From JADLHS01 sp964561105 (GTDB lineage: Bacteria; Verrucomicrobiota; Verrucomicrobiia; Limisphaerales; JADLHS01): 64,000 nucleotides of DNA. Below are positions 16,524 through 26,379 of this stretch, in pieces. How positions within the stretch are numbered: the stretch's first letter is position 1; every line of letters starts with the position of its first letter. Both the position numbers and the translations under genes were made by a program. The notes under the pieces are model-generated. The model saw only the letters and a list, made by a program, of their open reading frames with translations, did not search any database and had not been told where the DNA came from. Location: positions 1-64,000 of the forward strand of contig CAZLOH010000006.1 in the NCBI GenBank assembly GCA_964561105.1, read 5' to 3'.

Positions 16524-18764
16524 ATGGTGCGAATGTTGAAGCGAATTTCTGGCCTGGCGCTGTTCCTCGGAATGGTGCCGGGAGCGATGGGCTTTTCCTT
16601 GCTCGGCCCGGTGAACGAGACCTACCAAGTTCCGGACATTGCGTTTGATCTGCCGGGTGACATTGGCGCTCCGAAGAATCTGGGAGAGGCCTATCGCTGG
16701 AACACGCCGGTGATTTATTACGCCTGTGACGAAAATTTCGTCAATTATTTTGGGGTCGAGGGTGTGGCCGCCATTGACTCCGCTTTCGCCGTGTTCAATC
16801 AACTTACGAATGTCTCGGCCTACTCGCCGGGTCTGACCGAGTTTCCCCAGGAATCCATGCGGGTCAATTACCAGGCGGAAGCGCTCGGCTTGATAGATTT
16901 GAAATCAGAAACCATGTCCCTGATCGCGGAACAATTGGGACTGGCCGAGCCTGAGCGCTGGACCTGGTGTTTGCACAACCGCTACACCCTTCCCGGAGGC
17001 CAGTGTCCGCAAGACCAGGTGTACAATGTCATTAAACGGAATTTCGATCCGGTCACTTCCTCGCTGAATCAGGTGCAACCATCGAGTTATGTCAACGGCA
17101 ATTTGTTCACCTACCAGATTTTTGAGATTTGCACGGGCAACCCCCCGTTGGCGGATGCCTTGGAGTTCAATGTGGATCCGCTGGGGAACCCGTTTTCGGC
17201 GGTCGCTTCTTTCGGCGCCCTTTATGGGAACTACTTTTTGGGGCTGACGCGCGATGACGTGGGCGGCTTGCGCTATTTACTCCGCACGAACAACTATGCC
17301 GTGGAGGCGGCGGGCGCGAATACGTTCACCTACGTGACCAATCCGGCGCCGCAGTTGTTGTTCACCTCGAACCTGACGGACTTTGCCCAGCAGGCGCTGG
17401 TCAACGGCCCGGGAGCGCTCACGGCCCTGTACCCCGACCTGCAGATCGCCAGCAGCACGCCCATCTTCACCAACGTGGTGACGACCAACGTGTTTTTCTA
17501 TTTCACGAACAGTCCGTTTCTTCCGTTGGGCACGCCGCAACTGGTTCAGGCCGTCGTGTTCACCACCAATGTGACGACCTACTGGAGTCATCAGTTTCTA
17601 AATGCGTACATCACTCCGGACAACCAACTCGTCTCCAACTTGAGCATCCCCCTGGTGCCAGGTCACTCCCGCACCAATGGAATTTACAGCTTCGTGACCA
17701 CCAACGTGTCCACCACTGCCTGTGCCCCGACGGATCCCTATGGCAGCGTTTGCACCAACATCTCCACGACCGACGTGCCCATCACCGGCTATTTTGGGGA
17801 CTTTTATATCCTGCCCACCAACCTGTGCGCGGTAGCCATCATCAAAACGCAACTGGTCACGGCGGTGACGATCAATGGCCCGACCTTCGTGGCCACCAAT
17901 GCGCCGGTGACCACGAACACCTCCGGTGAGTTCTTCTCCCAGACCCTGACCTACAACTACAATCAGTACATCTATGTGGTGAATCCGGTGACGTGTCCCC
18001 AGGACTCCGTGGGGCTGCGGCAGGGCGTGGATCGGATCCGGTTCGTGCGGCGGGACTATGACTCGTTGCTGGGGCGGTTCTTCTATCCGATCACCAACCA
18101 ATACTCACTGGTGGCGCTGACCAACAACACCCTGACGTCGCAAGTGGTCTCTCGGACCGTGGACGTGCCGGACTTTTTGCTGACGGCGCAGGATTTGGCT
18201 CCTGGACCAAGTACGCTTGGCGGGCCACTTTTTGCGCGTAGGAGCATTACTTACGACATGGCCAATGTTGGGCCGGGACTGGCAGGGCCGGGTGTGATCG
18301 TGCCGGGCACAGCCTTCATCTACGACAAGGTTGGGCCAATCTACGAAAATGATGCGCCGTTCTTTCTGGATGAGGCCAGTCAGATATTGTTCTTCATTTG
18401 GGGCAGTTTCGATGGCTCAACGAACGCGCCCATCGTCTATCCAAACGGCACGAGTATTGAGAGTGTGGAAAACCAGGTATTGCTGCAGGTCAGTCCCGCC
18501 GGCCCTGCGCTGCCGGATGGTCAACTGGGTGTCAACTACACCAATGTCTTCGGTGGCTTCAGCGTGGTGGGCGGTTTGCCGCCGTACAGTTGGAGTCTGT
18601 CGGTCGGTTCGCCCGGACTGCCGCCGGGTCTGGTCTTGAATTCGGCGACCGGAGCGATTACTGGTATTCCCATCCAGCAGGGAATCTATGATTTCAACCT
18701 CCAGCTCATGGATGCGACCGGGCGGTTTGTGAACCGGGCCTATTCCCTGACGATCACCCCGTGA
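16524..18764 (+). CDS. Large secreted protein with C-terminal putative Ig domain
   Basis: The product of 746 residues has a signal peptide (KRISGLALFLGMVPGAMG) and an N-terminal domain of about 230 residues (WNTPVIYYACDENFVNYFG, VNYQAEALGLIDLKSETMSL, WTWCLHNRYTLPGGQCPQD). The middle (residues 260-600) is Thr/Asn-rich and strand-rich, with many 'TNV' repeats. The last 85 residues (LPDGQLGVNYTNVFGGFSVV, YSWSLSVGSPGLPPGLVLNS) match the putative-Ig (He_PIG) type often found in surface proteins. The overall plan recalls secreted matrixin-like proteins, but no HExxH zinc motif is present. It is separated by only 12-13 bases from the genes on either side. Confidence 0.65.
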   Translation: MVRMLKRISGLALFLGMVPGAMGFSLLGPVNETYQVPDIAFDLPGDIGAPKNLGEAYRWNTPVIYYACDENFVNYFGVEGVAAIDSAFAVFNQLTNVSAYSPGLTEFPQESMRVNYQAEALGLIDLKSETMSLIAEQLGLAEPERWTWCLHNRYTLPGGQCPQDQVYNVIKRNFDPVTSSLNQVQPSSYVNGNLFTYQIFEICTGNPPLADALEFNVDPLGNPFSAVASFGALYGNYFLGLTRDDVGGLRYLLRTNNYAVEAAGANTFTYVTNPAPQLLFTSNLTDFAQQALVNGPGALTALYPDLQIASSTPIFTNVVTTNVFFYFTNSPFLPLGTPQLVQAVVFTTNVTTYWSHQFLNAYITPDNQLVSNLSIPLVPGHSRTNGIYSFVTTNVSTTACAPTDPYGSVCTNISTTDVPITGYFGDFYILPTNLCAVAIIKTQLVTAVTINGPTFVATNAPVTTNTSGEFFSQTLTYNYNQYIYVVNPVTCPQDSVGLRQGVDRIRFVRRDYDSLLGRFFYPITNQYSLVALTNNTLTSQVVSRTVDVPDFLLTAQDLAPGPSTLGGPLFARRSITYDMANVGPGLAGPGVIVPGTAFIYDKVGPIYENDAPFFLDEASQILFFIWGSFDGSTNAPIVYPNGTSIESVENQVLLQVSPAGPALPDGQLGVNYTNVFGGFSVVGGLPPYSWSLSVGSPGLPPGLVLNSATGAITGIPIQQGIYDFNLQLMDATGRFVNRAYSLTITP

Positions 18765-18777
18765 AGGGGGAGCGAAT

Positions 18778-21765
18778 TTGAAAATTGACATTGTGAAAAC
18801 GAAAGTTCTGCGCGCCGCCGGGTTGGTGGCGGCCCTGATTCTACCGGCGACGGTTCGCGCCACGGACGCGACCTGGGTGAACAACGGCACGATTGTGACC
18901 GCGCCCAACATTGACGCCGTGTCCGTGATCAACGAGGCGGGCGGTGTGATGAACTTCGTCACCTCGCTGCCGTTCGAGACTTCCAACACCCGGAACTACA
19001 CCAATGGCGGGACGATGTTCGGCTCGGTGGGCTGGCGGTTTGACAATGCGCCGCGGAACAGCAGCGGTCAGTTGATCGGGGAGCGCAAGCCGGCGGACAA
19101 TTTTTACAACCGGTCGGGGGCTTCGGTCGTGGCGCAGGATGGCTTGTTGCCGAGCTTCAACCTCGGGAGCTATTTGCTGATTCAGGCGAGCAACGTGATC
19201 AACCAAGGCTCGCTGGGCGTGGGGGCGGCGGGGTTGTTGCAGATCAAAGGCAATGGGGTGAACCTTTCACGCAGCGGTTTGGAGGTGTTTTCCATCATTC
19301 CGACCGGCGCGGCCATCATCGGCACAAATTACTTTCCGGACATCGCCATCTACGACAACTGGTGGGGACAAACCAACCTGGACTACAACACGGCCGGCAT
19401 CCTGAATGTGGCCGGAGCGCAGGTGATTGTCATCGCGCCGCCGCACCCGGTGGAGAACCAATTCGGGGGTGGCACGGTCCAATTCGGGTTGTTCAATCCG
19501 GTTTCGGCCGGTTACACCAACATCTTCAGCACCACCAATTATTCGGTGACCAACATAACGGGCGAAGTGAGCAATCTGGTGGCGCCGGCGAGCATCACGC
19601 GTCAGGCGGCCTTTGTCAGCATCTCCGATCCCACGCTGTTTAGCGCCTCCATCCACTTCCTGCCCAGCAGTATTCCCACCAACGTGATGCGCACGGTGGC
19701 GGTGCAGTTGGATGCGGTGGCCACGAACATCGTTATCGCGCAAAATGAAATAAACAGCATCTATTTCATGGATGCCCTGGCTTCGGAAACGAATCGCGGA
19801 GTGGTGATGAATGCGAGCGCCGGGACTTCGATTCCGGCCAACTACCTGATCTCCCGTCAGCGGTTTGTGCAATATGGTAACCAAGTCCTGGACTTGGGGG
19901 GCGGGGTGGCTGGCAACACCGACATCACTCCGGATTTTCTGTACGCGACCAACTTTGTCTCTCCGTTTGCGCTGGACCAGCCGTATGCGGGTTACTCGGC
20001 CACCGTTGATTACCTGACTTCACCGCTGCCGGCCATTCCCTCGGCTACCGTGACCAACCAGCCCGGACGGTTGGAAGTCACCGCCGACGCGTTGGATGTC
20101 TCCCGGGCCAGGCTGCGCGCGCAAGGCTACCTGAGTCTCCAGACCAGTCATTTGATCAGCAGCAGCAACGCCCTGATGGATTGCCAGAACCTCAATTTCA
20201 ATCTGGCCTCGACGAACGGATTGTTGCGTATTCAAAACCTGGCGCGGGAAACCGTGCAGCGGTTGCAGGGCGATATCCTGGTCTGGAGCGGGCTGTGGAC
20301 GAACAGCATGGAACAGCTCATCGAAAACTACGCCCCGGACCCGAACGATACCAACACCTACGTGCTGACGCCCATCACCAATACCGTGGCCGTCACCCTT
20401 CACGCCTTCCTGCTGGACGCCAGCTCGCTCGAAGGGACCGTCCCGGTGACGATTTACGACCTGGTCGCCAAGAGCACCAATGTGGTGATGAGTGACAGCG
20501 GAGTGGTGGCTCAAAAGTTTCTCATAGACGGATTGAGCTTCACCCTTACGGGCCGGTTGACGCTGACCGGCACGACCCCGGACTGGACTACGGCGAGCGC
20601 GCCTACTTTGCGGTACTTCACCAACTCGGGGACGTTGAACATAGATAACGAAGCGCACTTCGGCGATGACGGCGCGCAGAATTATCTGGCCTTCGTCAAT
20701 CGCGGCACGATCTCTTCGCTGGGCCGCACCATCAACAGCGACTACACCGAACTGGGCGGCAACGACCTGGTAGGCTCGTCCCTCAACGTCATTACTTTGG
20801 ACGGCAAGGTGGAATCTGGCAAGATTACCACGCAGGGCGACACGAAGTTCTGGGCGGACACCTTGAAGTTCAACCAGGCGGTGATCACCAGTCAGAGCCG
20901 GGTTTATTTGTCCGTCACCAATTCGCTCTACGACAATGGCGGCGCATCCAGCAACCTTATCACCACGCTCGACGGCTTTTACCTGACGCGTAAACCGGCC
21001 ACGGGCGACCTGTTGGGAACGGAGTTCGATTCCGTCGCGGCTCCATTTGCGTTGGTCAATCATTATTGGGCGGGCCGCGATGATGGGGCCAACAAGACTG
21101 GCTTTGTCAACAATACCGCGATGGGACGATTGCGGTTGGTTCCCAGCGGCGTTGATCCGCTGTTCGTTTTCAATGGCGTCGAAGGGACCAATGGCTTGTA
21201 TGTGGACCTGCTGGACCTTTCGGGGCTGACCGATTACGCGAACCAGATCCAGATCAATCCGGGCCTGACCATTTATTACGCGGCGGCGAAGCTGGCCTTC
21301 ACGCCACCGAACAACCAGACGCCGGAAGAATATCTGAATGGCCAGTTTGACGGTCACCTGCGCTGGGTGCCGGACTTCACCGGCCCGAACAGTTCGGTGG
21401 ATGTGATCATCAACGGCAACCAGACCATCCAGGTCAACAAGGCGCTGCGCAACAGCACCACGATTGATTCGGATTCGGACGGAATCCCGAACTTTTATGA
21501 CCTCACGCCCTTCGATGGCGTGCAGATCACCTCGATCAGTTCCAGCGTCGCGCCGTCCGGCTTTGAATTGACGTGGCTGGCCGCGCCGAACACGGTCTAT
21601 TTGGTGGAATACCGGACCAACCTGACTCAAGGAGTTTGGATGCCCTTGATGTTGACCACCAATTCCGCCGCCACCTCGGTGCCGTGGTCGGTGGTGGATA
21701 CCAATACGATTCCCGCCAATGAACAGCGTTACTATCGCGTGCTCTACAATCCCAACGGGCCGTAA
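18778..21765 (+). CDS. Large secreted beta-rich protein with C-terminal sorting-like module
   Basis: I keep the TTG start at 18778 because AAGGGGGAG ends five bases upstream; a GTG at 18793 is the alternative. A signal peptide (LRAAGLVAALILPATVRA) is followed by about 880 residues of Asn/Thr-rich, strand-forming sequence typical of adhesin-like or autotransporter-like beta helices (for example NRGTISSLGRTINSDYTELG). The C-terminus has a calcium motif (DSDSDGIPNFYDLTPFDGVQ) and the module VYLVEYRTNLTQGVWMPL ... YYRVLYNPNGP shared with neighbouring genes. It has no recognisable catalytic residues. A role in surface adhesion or matrix is possible but only inferred. Confidence 0.65.
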   Translation: MKIDIVKTKVLRAAGLVAALILPATVRATDATWVNNGTIVTAPNIDAVSVINEAGGVMNFVTSLPFETSNTRNYTNGGTMFGSVGWRFDNAPRNSSGQLIGERKPADNFYNRSGASVVAQDGLLPSFNLGSYLLIQASNVINQGSLGVGAAGLLQIKGNGVNLSRSGLEVFSIIPTGAAIIGTNYFPDIAIYDNWWGQTNLDYNTAGILNVAGAQVIVIAPPHPVENQFGGGTVQFGLFNPVSAGYTNIFSTTNYSVTNITGEVSNLVAPASITRQAAFVSISDPTLFSASIHFLPSSIPTNVMRTVAVQLDAVATNIVIAQNEINSIYFMDALASETNRGVVMNASAGTSIPANYLISRQRFVQYGNQVLDLGGGVAGNTDITPDFLYATNFVSPFALDQPYAGYSATVDYLTSPLPAIPSATVTNQPGRLEVTADALDVSRARLRAQGYLSLQTSHLISSSNALMDCQNLNFNLASTNGLLRIQNLARETVQRLQGDILVWSGLWTNSMEQLIENYAPDPNDTNTYVLTPITNTVAVTLHAFLLDASSLEGTVPVTIYDLVAKSTNVVMSDSGVVAQKFLIDGLSFTLTGRLTLTGTTPDWTTASAPTLRYFTNSGTLNIDNEAHFGDDGAQNYLAFVNRGTISSLGRTINSDYTELGGNDLVGSSLNVITLDGKVESGKITTQGDTKFWADTLKFNQAVITSQSRVYLSVTNSLYDNGGASSNLITTLDGFYLTRKPATGDLLGTEFDSVAAPFALVNHYWAGRDDGANKTGFVNNTAMGRLRLVPSGVDPLFVFNGVEGTNGLYVDLLDLSGLTDYANQIQINPGLTIYYAAAKLAFTPPNNQTPEEYLNGQFDGHLRWVPDFTGPNSSVDVIINGNQTIQVNKALRNSTTIDSDSDGIPNFYDLTPFDGVQITSISSSVAPSGFELTWLAAPNTVYLVEYRTNLTQGVWMPLMLTTNSAATSVPWSVVDTNTIPANEQRYYRVLYNPNGP

Positions 21766-21855
21766 GCCGCACGCTCCTTGGTGAAGGAACATTTTACGGG
21801 GGCATAACCCGGCTGCCAGTGTGAGACCGAGTGGCGGCGGGCCGAAGGAAGACAC

Positions 21856-24800
21856 ATGAAGATTCGATACATACTTGGATTAAGCCTGACCTTGGCGCTC
21901 ATCACCCCGCTGGACGGGGTTGCGTTCCAGAAACCGGCGCAGCCGCCCCTGGCCAATTACGACGCGCGCCAGACGACCCAGCCGGTCGCGGCCCTGGCCA
22001 GTCCGCAAAACGACGCGGCGGTCGCGCCCCTGCGCGCCCAGGTGAGCGGATTGAAGTTGGAGCGGGATGCCCGCAACGGTTCCGTGCGCTGGCTCCGCGC
22101 CCAACGCGGCTTTCTCACCGTCGCCGGTGGCGCGGGCAAGGGACTGAGCCAGTCGTTTCTCGATGCCGTGCCGGCCTCCGACCCGCAACGCGTGGTCAAG
22201 GCGTTTGTCAATGAACATGCCGCGCTCTTCGGTCACGATGCCGGCGCGTTTGCCCTGGCAACCGTGAAGGTGGACGCCCGCACACCCGCCAGCGGCTTGC
22301 GCACCATCATCTGGCAGCAAAAGCTGGACGACATCTCCGTGTATGGCGGCTTGTTCGTTGGCCATCTCACGCGCAACGATGAATTGATCTCCGTTTCGGA
22401 TCGGATGGTGCCGGACCTGGCGCAGGCCGCCGCCGCCATCCCGAATCGCAGCCAGTTGGTCGCCACTCCGCCACTCACGGCGGCCGAAGCCGTCCGGCGC
22501 GCCGCGCTGAATCTGGGTGATGACGGCAGCGCGCTCGGTTTGACGAGCGTGGGACCGGTGGTGGGCGCCGAGCAAAAGCAAAGCTTTCTTTCCAACCGGC
22601 TCGTGGGCGAGGGCAATGCGCAACTGGTCTGGCTGCCGCTCAACAACGGGCAGGTGCAGTTGTGCTGGCAGGTCATCCTTACCAGCCGCGTGCGGCCCGA
22701 GATGTATCTCCTGTTGGTTGATGCGCAGATGGGTGACGTGGCGTTGCGCCGCTGCCTGACGGCCTACATCAGCAACGCGACGTACAACATTTACCCCAGC
22801 GACAGCCCTTCACCCTTCTCGCCCAGCTTGGCGACGCCTTCAAACTTCCAGCCGCCGATTGTCCTGCGCACGAACGTGACGTTCGCGGCGCTGGACACCA
22901 ACGCTTCGCCCGCCGGCTGGATTCCCGATGGCGGCAACGAAACGGTCGGTAACAATGTGGACGCACACTTGGATCGCAACGACGACAATCAGCCGGACCT
23001 GCCGCGGCCCCAGGGTAATCCCAACCGCGTCTTCAACCCGCCGCTCGATCTTTCCAAAGCTCCCTCCACCTATGGTGACGCGAGCGTGGTGAATTTGTTT
23101 TATTGGAATAATTTCATGCACGACCGGACCTATGAACTCGGTTTCACGGAGGCCTTCGGAAATTTTCAGGGGACCAATTTTGGCCGCGGCGGTGTGGGTG
23201 GTGACGCCGTGCAGGCGGATGCGCAGGATGGCAGCGGGTTCAACAACGCCAATTTTTCCACGCCCCCGGACGGCGGGGCCGGCCGGATGCAGATGTACCT
23301 CTTCGATGGGCCCAACCCGGATCGGGATGGCGACCTGGACGCGGAAGTCATGTGTCATGAATACACTCACGGCGTGAGCAGCCGGTTGTTGGGCGGAGGG
23401 GTGGGCATCAGCGAATTGCAAACGGGCGGAATGGGCGAAGGCTGGTCCGATTTTTACGGGGAATCTCTGTTGAGCGAGCCGACGGACGACCCGCGGGCGA
23501 ATTACGCCTCAGGCGGATACGTCTCCTACCAGTTGGGTGGACTGCAGGAGAATTATTATTTTGGCATCCGCCGGTATCCCTATACAACAGACATGAGCAA
23601 GAATCCGCTCACGTTGAAGGACATTGATCCCACGCAGGCGGATGCCCATGCCGGAGTGCCCATCAGTCCCATCAGTGGTGGCGGCCCCGCCGACGAAGTC
23701 CATAACATGGGAGAAGTCTGGTGCGTCACATTGTGGGAGGCCCGCGCCAACCTGATCGAAAAGTTGGGGCCAACGCTCGGCAACCAGACCATGCTCCAAC
23801 TGGTGACGGACGGCCTGAAACTCGCCCCGGCCAATGCGACGTTCCTGGAAGCGCGCGATGGAATCTTGGCGGCCGACGAGGCTTATAGCGGTGGAGATAA
23901 TCTGGCGGAACTTTGGTATGGCTTTGCCAAACGCGGGATGGGTTACAGCGCCACGGTGCCGACTTCTGATACGACGATCGGCGTGCATGAGGCTTACGAT
24001 GTGCCGGATTACGTCATTGTCGGCCCGCCCGACGGAGTCCTGGAAATTGCCGTGACCCCTGCCACGTCTTCCGCCCTCTTCGGCGGGGCGACCAATCAGA
24101 TTGCCGTGCGCATTACGGATGGCAGTTCGGTGACCAACGCCACCATCGTTGCCACCATGAGCACCGGGGAGTCACTCAACTTCCGCAACGACGGCGTGGC
24201 GCCGGACCTGACCGCGAACAACGCGATCTACACCGCCGATTACGCCACTCCGAACCTCAACACCAATGTCACGCTGACGCTGGTCATCAGCGCGCCCGAG
24301 AAGGATACGGCCACCAACGTGATCAACTACGTCATCGTGCCGATACCACTCAATGACAATTTCACCAATGCGGCCAAGGTGGTCGCCACGGGCGGCAGTT
24401 TCATAACCAATAACAAACGCGCCACCATGGAGCCGGGCGAACCGCTGCACGCCGGCGATCCGTCGGTGGCGGCGTCCTTGTGGTGGAACTTTACGCCGGC
24501 CAACAACGGTTCGGTGCTCATTGATACGGCGGGCAGCACCTTCAACACGGTCCTGGCGGTGTACACCAACAACACCCTCGCCACGCTGGTCCCGGTAGTT
24601 TCGGCGGACGATGTCGGCGTCCGGCAGCAAGCGTACGTGTTTCTGCCAGCTCTGGGGGGAGTCACCTACCGCATTGCCGCGGCCAGCTACGACGCCAACA
24701 GCACCGGCACGCTGCGTCTGGCGGTCACGCCCGGTGGCATTCCAGACACGAACCCGCCCAGTGTGACGGTGTCGTCGCCGCTCAGCGGATTGACCGTGGC

Positions 24801-26331
24801 CACCAATCGGATTTTCCTCGTCGGCAGCGCCATTGATCCCGACCCCAATCCCTCGGGATTGCAACAGGTGGAAGTGCGCGTGAATCGCGGGGCGGCCGGC
24901 ACGACGCGGGATGACGTCAACAACGCAACGACGGTTTCCGACCTCGTCAGCACCAACTGGACGAAATCCGCCGGATTGTTTGAAGGGCTGAACATCATTC
25001 AAGTCAGCGTCAAGGACGTCGCCGGGAACCGGTCCACGCCGGTGACCTTGCAGGTCACCTACCGGCCGCAGGATCCGCCGAACGATATTTTTGCCAATGC
25101 CACGCTGCTGACGGGCGCAGCCGATACCAACACCGCCAATACCCTCAATGCCACCAAGGAGTTGGGCGAACCGAATCACGCCGGCAACCCGGGCGGCAAA
25201 TCCGCTTGGTGGAAATATCAACCCTCCGCTGATGGCGAATTGATTTTGTCCACGACCAATTCCACCTTCGATACGCTGCTGGCGGTGTATCAGGGCAGTT
25301 CGGTTGGAGCGCTGACGTTGGTTGCTCAGAACGACGACGCCCCGGATGCCACGGACGGCACCAGCTTGCTGGCGGTGCCCGTGCGCGCCAACCAAATCTA
25401 TCGCATCGCGGTGGATGGTTATGACGGAGCCGGTGGCGCAGTCTTCCTGGAGTATTTCTTCAACCCGGCGACAGTCTATCGGTTGACGGTCAGCGCGGGC
25501 GCGGGCGGGGCCGTCACCCCCGGCTCGCAGGACGTGGTCGCCGGCCACAGCGTCACCGTGACCGCCACTCCGAATGCCGGTTATCTGTTCAACCAATGGT
25601 CCGGCGACGTGGTAGGCGTGGCCAATTCCATCGCGGTGTTGATGAATGGCAACCGTTCCGTCACGGCGAATTTCTCCGCCGCCACTTACACGGACGGGTT
25701 TGAATCCGGCGACTTTAGCGCCCTGGGTTGGACCACCGGCGGCGCCGTGCCGTGGCTCGTGGAGAACACCAATGTTGCGGCGGGCAACTTCGCGGCGCGC
25801 TCCGGTGTCATTGGCCCGAGCCAGAGCAGTTCCCTGTTCCTGACGAAGAATCTCCGGGCGGGCATCGGGACGTTCGATCTGCGCGTCAGTTCCGAGGTGA
25901 ATTGGGATGTCTTCTCGTTCCGCCTGGATGGCGTGGTCCTGCAACAGTGGTCCGGGGAGTTGAACTGGACGACCTATTCCTTCCCGGTGAGCGCGGGAAC
26001 GCACACGATGGAATGGCGTTATGCCAAGGATCCGAACAACAGCTCCGGCTTCGACGGCGCCCTGATTGACAACGTCAACCTGCCGCTCGTGGTTCCGTTC
26101 GATGCCTCGACGCCGGCCTTCCTGACCGCACAGCGGCAGTCCGATGGCCTGGTGTTCATCAACCTGACCGGTCAGGTCAACCAGACGTATCTGGTGCAGG
26201 CTTCCACCGATCTGCAATCGTGGGAGACCATCTCCACCGTCGTGCTGGTCAATGGCTCGGCCAATGTGCTGGATCCCAACAGCCAGACGAATCCCATGCG
26301 GTACTACCGCGCCGTCGCCACCGCTCCCTGA
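21856..26331 (+). CDS. Secreted M36 (fungalysin) metallopeptidase, multidomain
   Basis: After a signal peptide come a propeptide-like region (residues 30-300) and the M36 catalytic domain with the zinc motif HEYTHG (His501, Glu502, His505) and the third ligand in GEGWSDFYG (Glu528). Behind it are two related modules of about 130 residues that each begin 'NDnFaNA' and contain SLWWNFTP or SAWWKYQP, separated by an Ig-like domain (about residues 960-1070). Then follow an InlB-type repeat (GAVTPGSQDVVAGHSVTVTA), a beta-sandwich (TYTDGFESGDFSALGWTTGG) and the C-terminal module TYLVQASTDLQSW ... YYRAVATAP. It probably degrades extracellular proteins. At 1491 residues it is several times longer than fungal M36 enzymes, the excess being substrate-binding or surface-attachment modules. 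It closes the run of four exported proteins. Confidence 0.85.
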   Translation: MKIRYILGLSLTLALITPLDGVAFQKPAQPPLANYDARQTTQPVAALASPQNDAAVAPLRAQVSGLKLERDARNGSVRWLRAQRGFLTVAGGAGKGLSQSFLDAVPASDPQRVVKAFVNEHAALFGHDAGAFALATVKVDARTPASGLRTIIWQQKLDDISVYGGLFVGHLTRNDELISVSDRMVPDLAQAAAAIPNRSQLVATPPLTAAEAVRRAALNLGDDGSALGLTSVGPVVGAEQKQSFLSNRLVGEGNAQLVWLPLNNGQVQLCWQVILTSRVRPEMYLLLVDAQMGDVALRRCLTAYISNATYNIYPSDSPSPFSPSLATPSNFQPPIVLRTNVTFAALDTNASPAGWIPDGGNETVGNNVDAHLDRNDDNQPDLPRPQGNPNRVFNPPLDLSKAPSTYGDASVVNLFYWNNFMHDRTYELGFTEAFGNFQGTNFGRGGVGGDAVQADAQDGSGFNNANFSTPPDGGAGRMQMYLFDGPNPDRDGDLDAEVMCHEYTHGVSSRLLGGGVGISELQTGGMGEGWSDFYGESLLSEPTDDPRANYASGGYVSYQLGGLQENYYFGIRRYPYTTDMSKNPLTLKDIDPTQADAHAGVPISPISGGGPADEVHNMGEVWCVTLWEARANLIEKLGPTLGNQTMLQLVTDGLKLAPANATFLEARDGILAADEAYSGGDNLAELWYGFAKRGMGYSATVPTSDTTIGVHEAYDVPDYVIVGPPDGVLEIAVTPATSSALFGGATNQIAVRITDGSSVTNATIVATMSTGESLNFRNDGVAPDLTANNAIYTADYATPNLNTNVTLTLVISAPEKDTATNVINYVIVPIPLNDNFTNAAKVVATGGSFITNNKRATMEPGEPLHAGDPSVAASLWWNFTPANNGSVLIDTAGSTFNTVLAVYTNNTLATLVPVVSADDVGVRQQAYVFLPALGGVTYRIAAASYDANSTGTLRLAVTPGGIPDTNPPSVTVSSPLSGLTVATNRIFLVGSAIDPDPNPSGLQQVEVRVNRGAAGTTRDDVNNATTVSDLVSTNWTKSAGLFEGLNIIQVSVKDVAGNRSTPVTLQVTYRPQDPPNDIFANATLLTGAADTNTANTLNATKELGEPNHAGNPGGKSAWWKYQPSADGELILSTTNSTFDTLLAVYQGSSVGALTLVAQNDDAPDATDGTSLLAVPVRANQIYRIAVDGYDGAGGAVFLEYFFNPATVYRLTVSAGAGGAVTPGSQDVVAGHSVTVTATPNAGYLFNQWSGDVVGVANSIAVLMNGNRSVTANFSAATYTDGFESGDFSALGWTTGGAVPWLVENTNVAAGNFAARSGVIGPSQSSSLFLTKNLRAGIGTFDLRVSSEVNWDVFSFRLDGVVLQQWSGELNWTTYSFPVSAGTHTMEWRYAKDPNNSSGFDGALIDNVNLPLVVPFDASTPAFLTAQRQSDGLVFINLTGQVNQTYLVQASTDLQSWETISTVVLVNGSANVLDPNSQTNPMRYYRAVATAP

Positions 26332-26379
26332 GCGGGCGGAGCCGATGACGGCCGGGAAACCGCTTGCGGCTGGTTTGGG

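Noticed and set aside
13629..16802. Open frame of more than 1000 codons on the minus strand
   Set aside because: It lies opposite the exonuclease and the secreted protein gene, whose plus-strand products have clear family motifs and signal peptides. The minus translation is Arg/His/Gly-rich without recognisable domains, as expected opposite GC-rich genes.
16524..18764. Zinc metallopeptidase (matrixin-like)
   Set aside because: The general layout is suggestive, but no HExxH-type motif is present anywhere in the protein.
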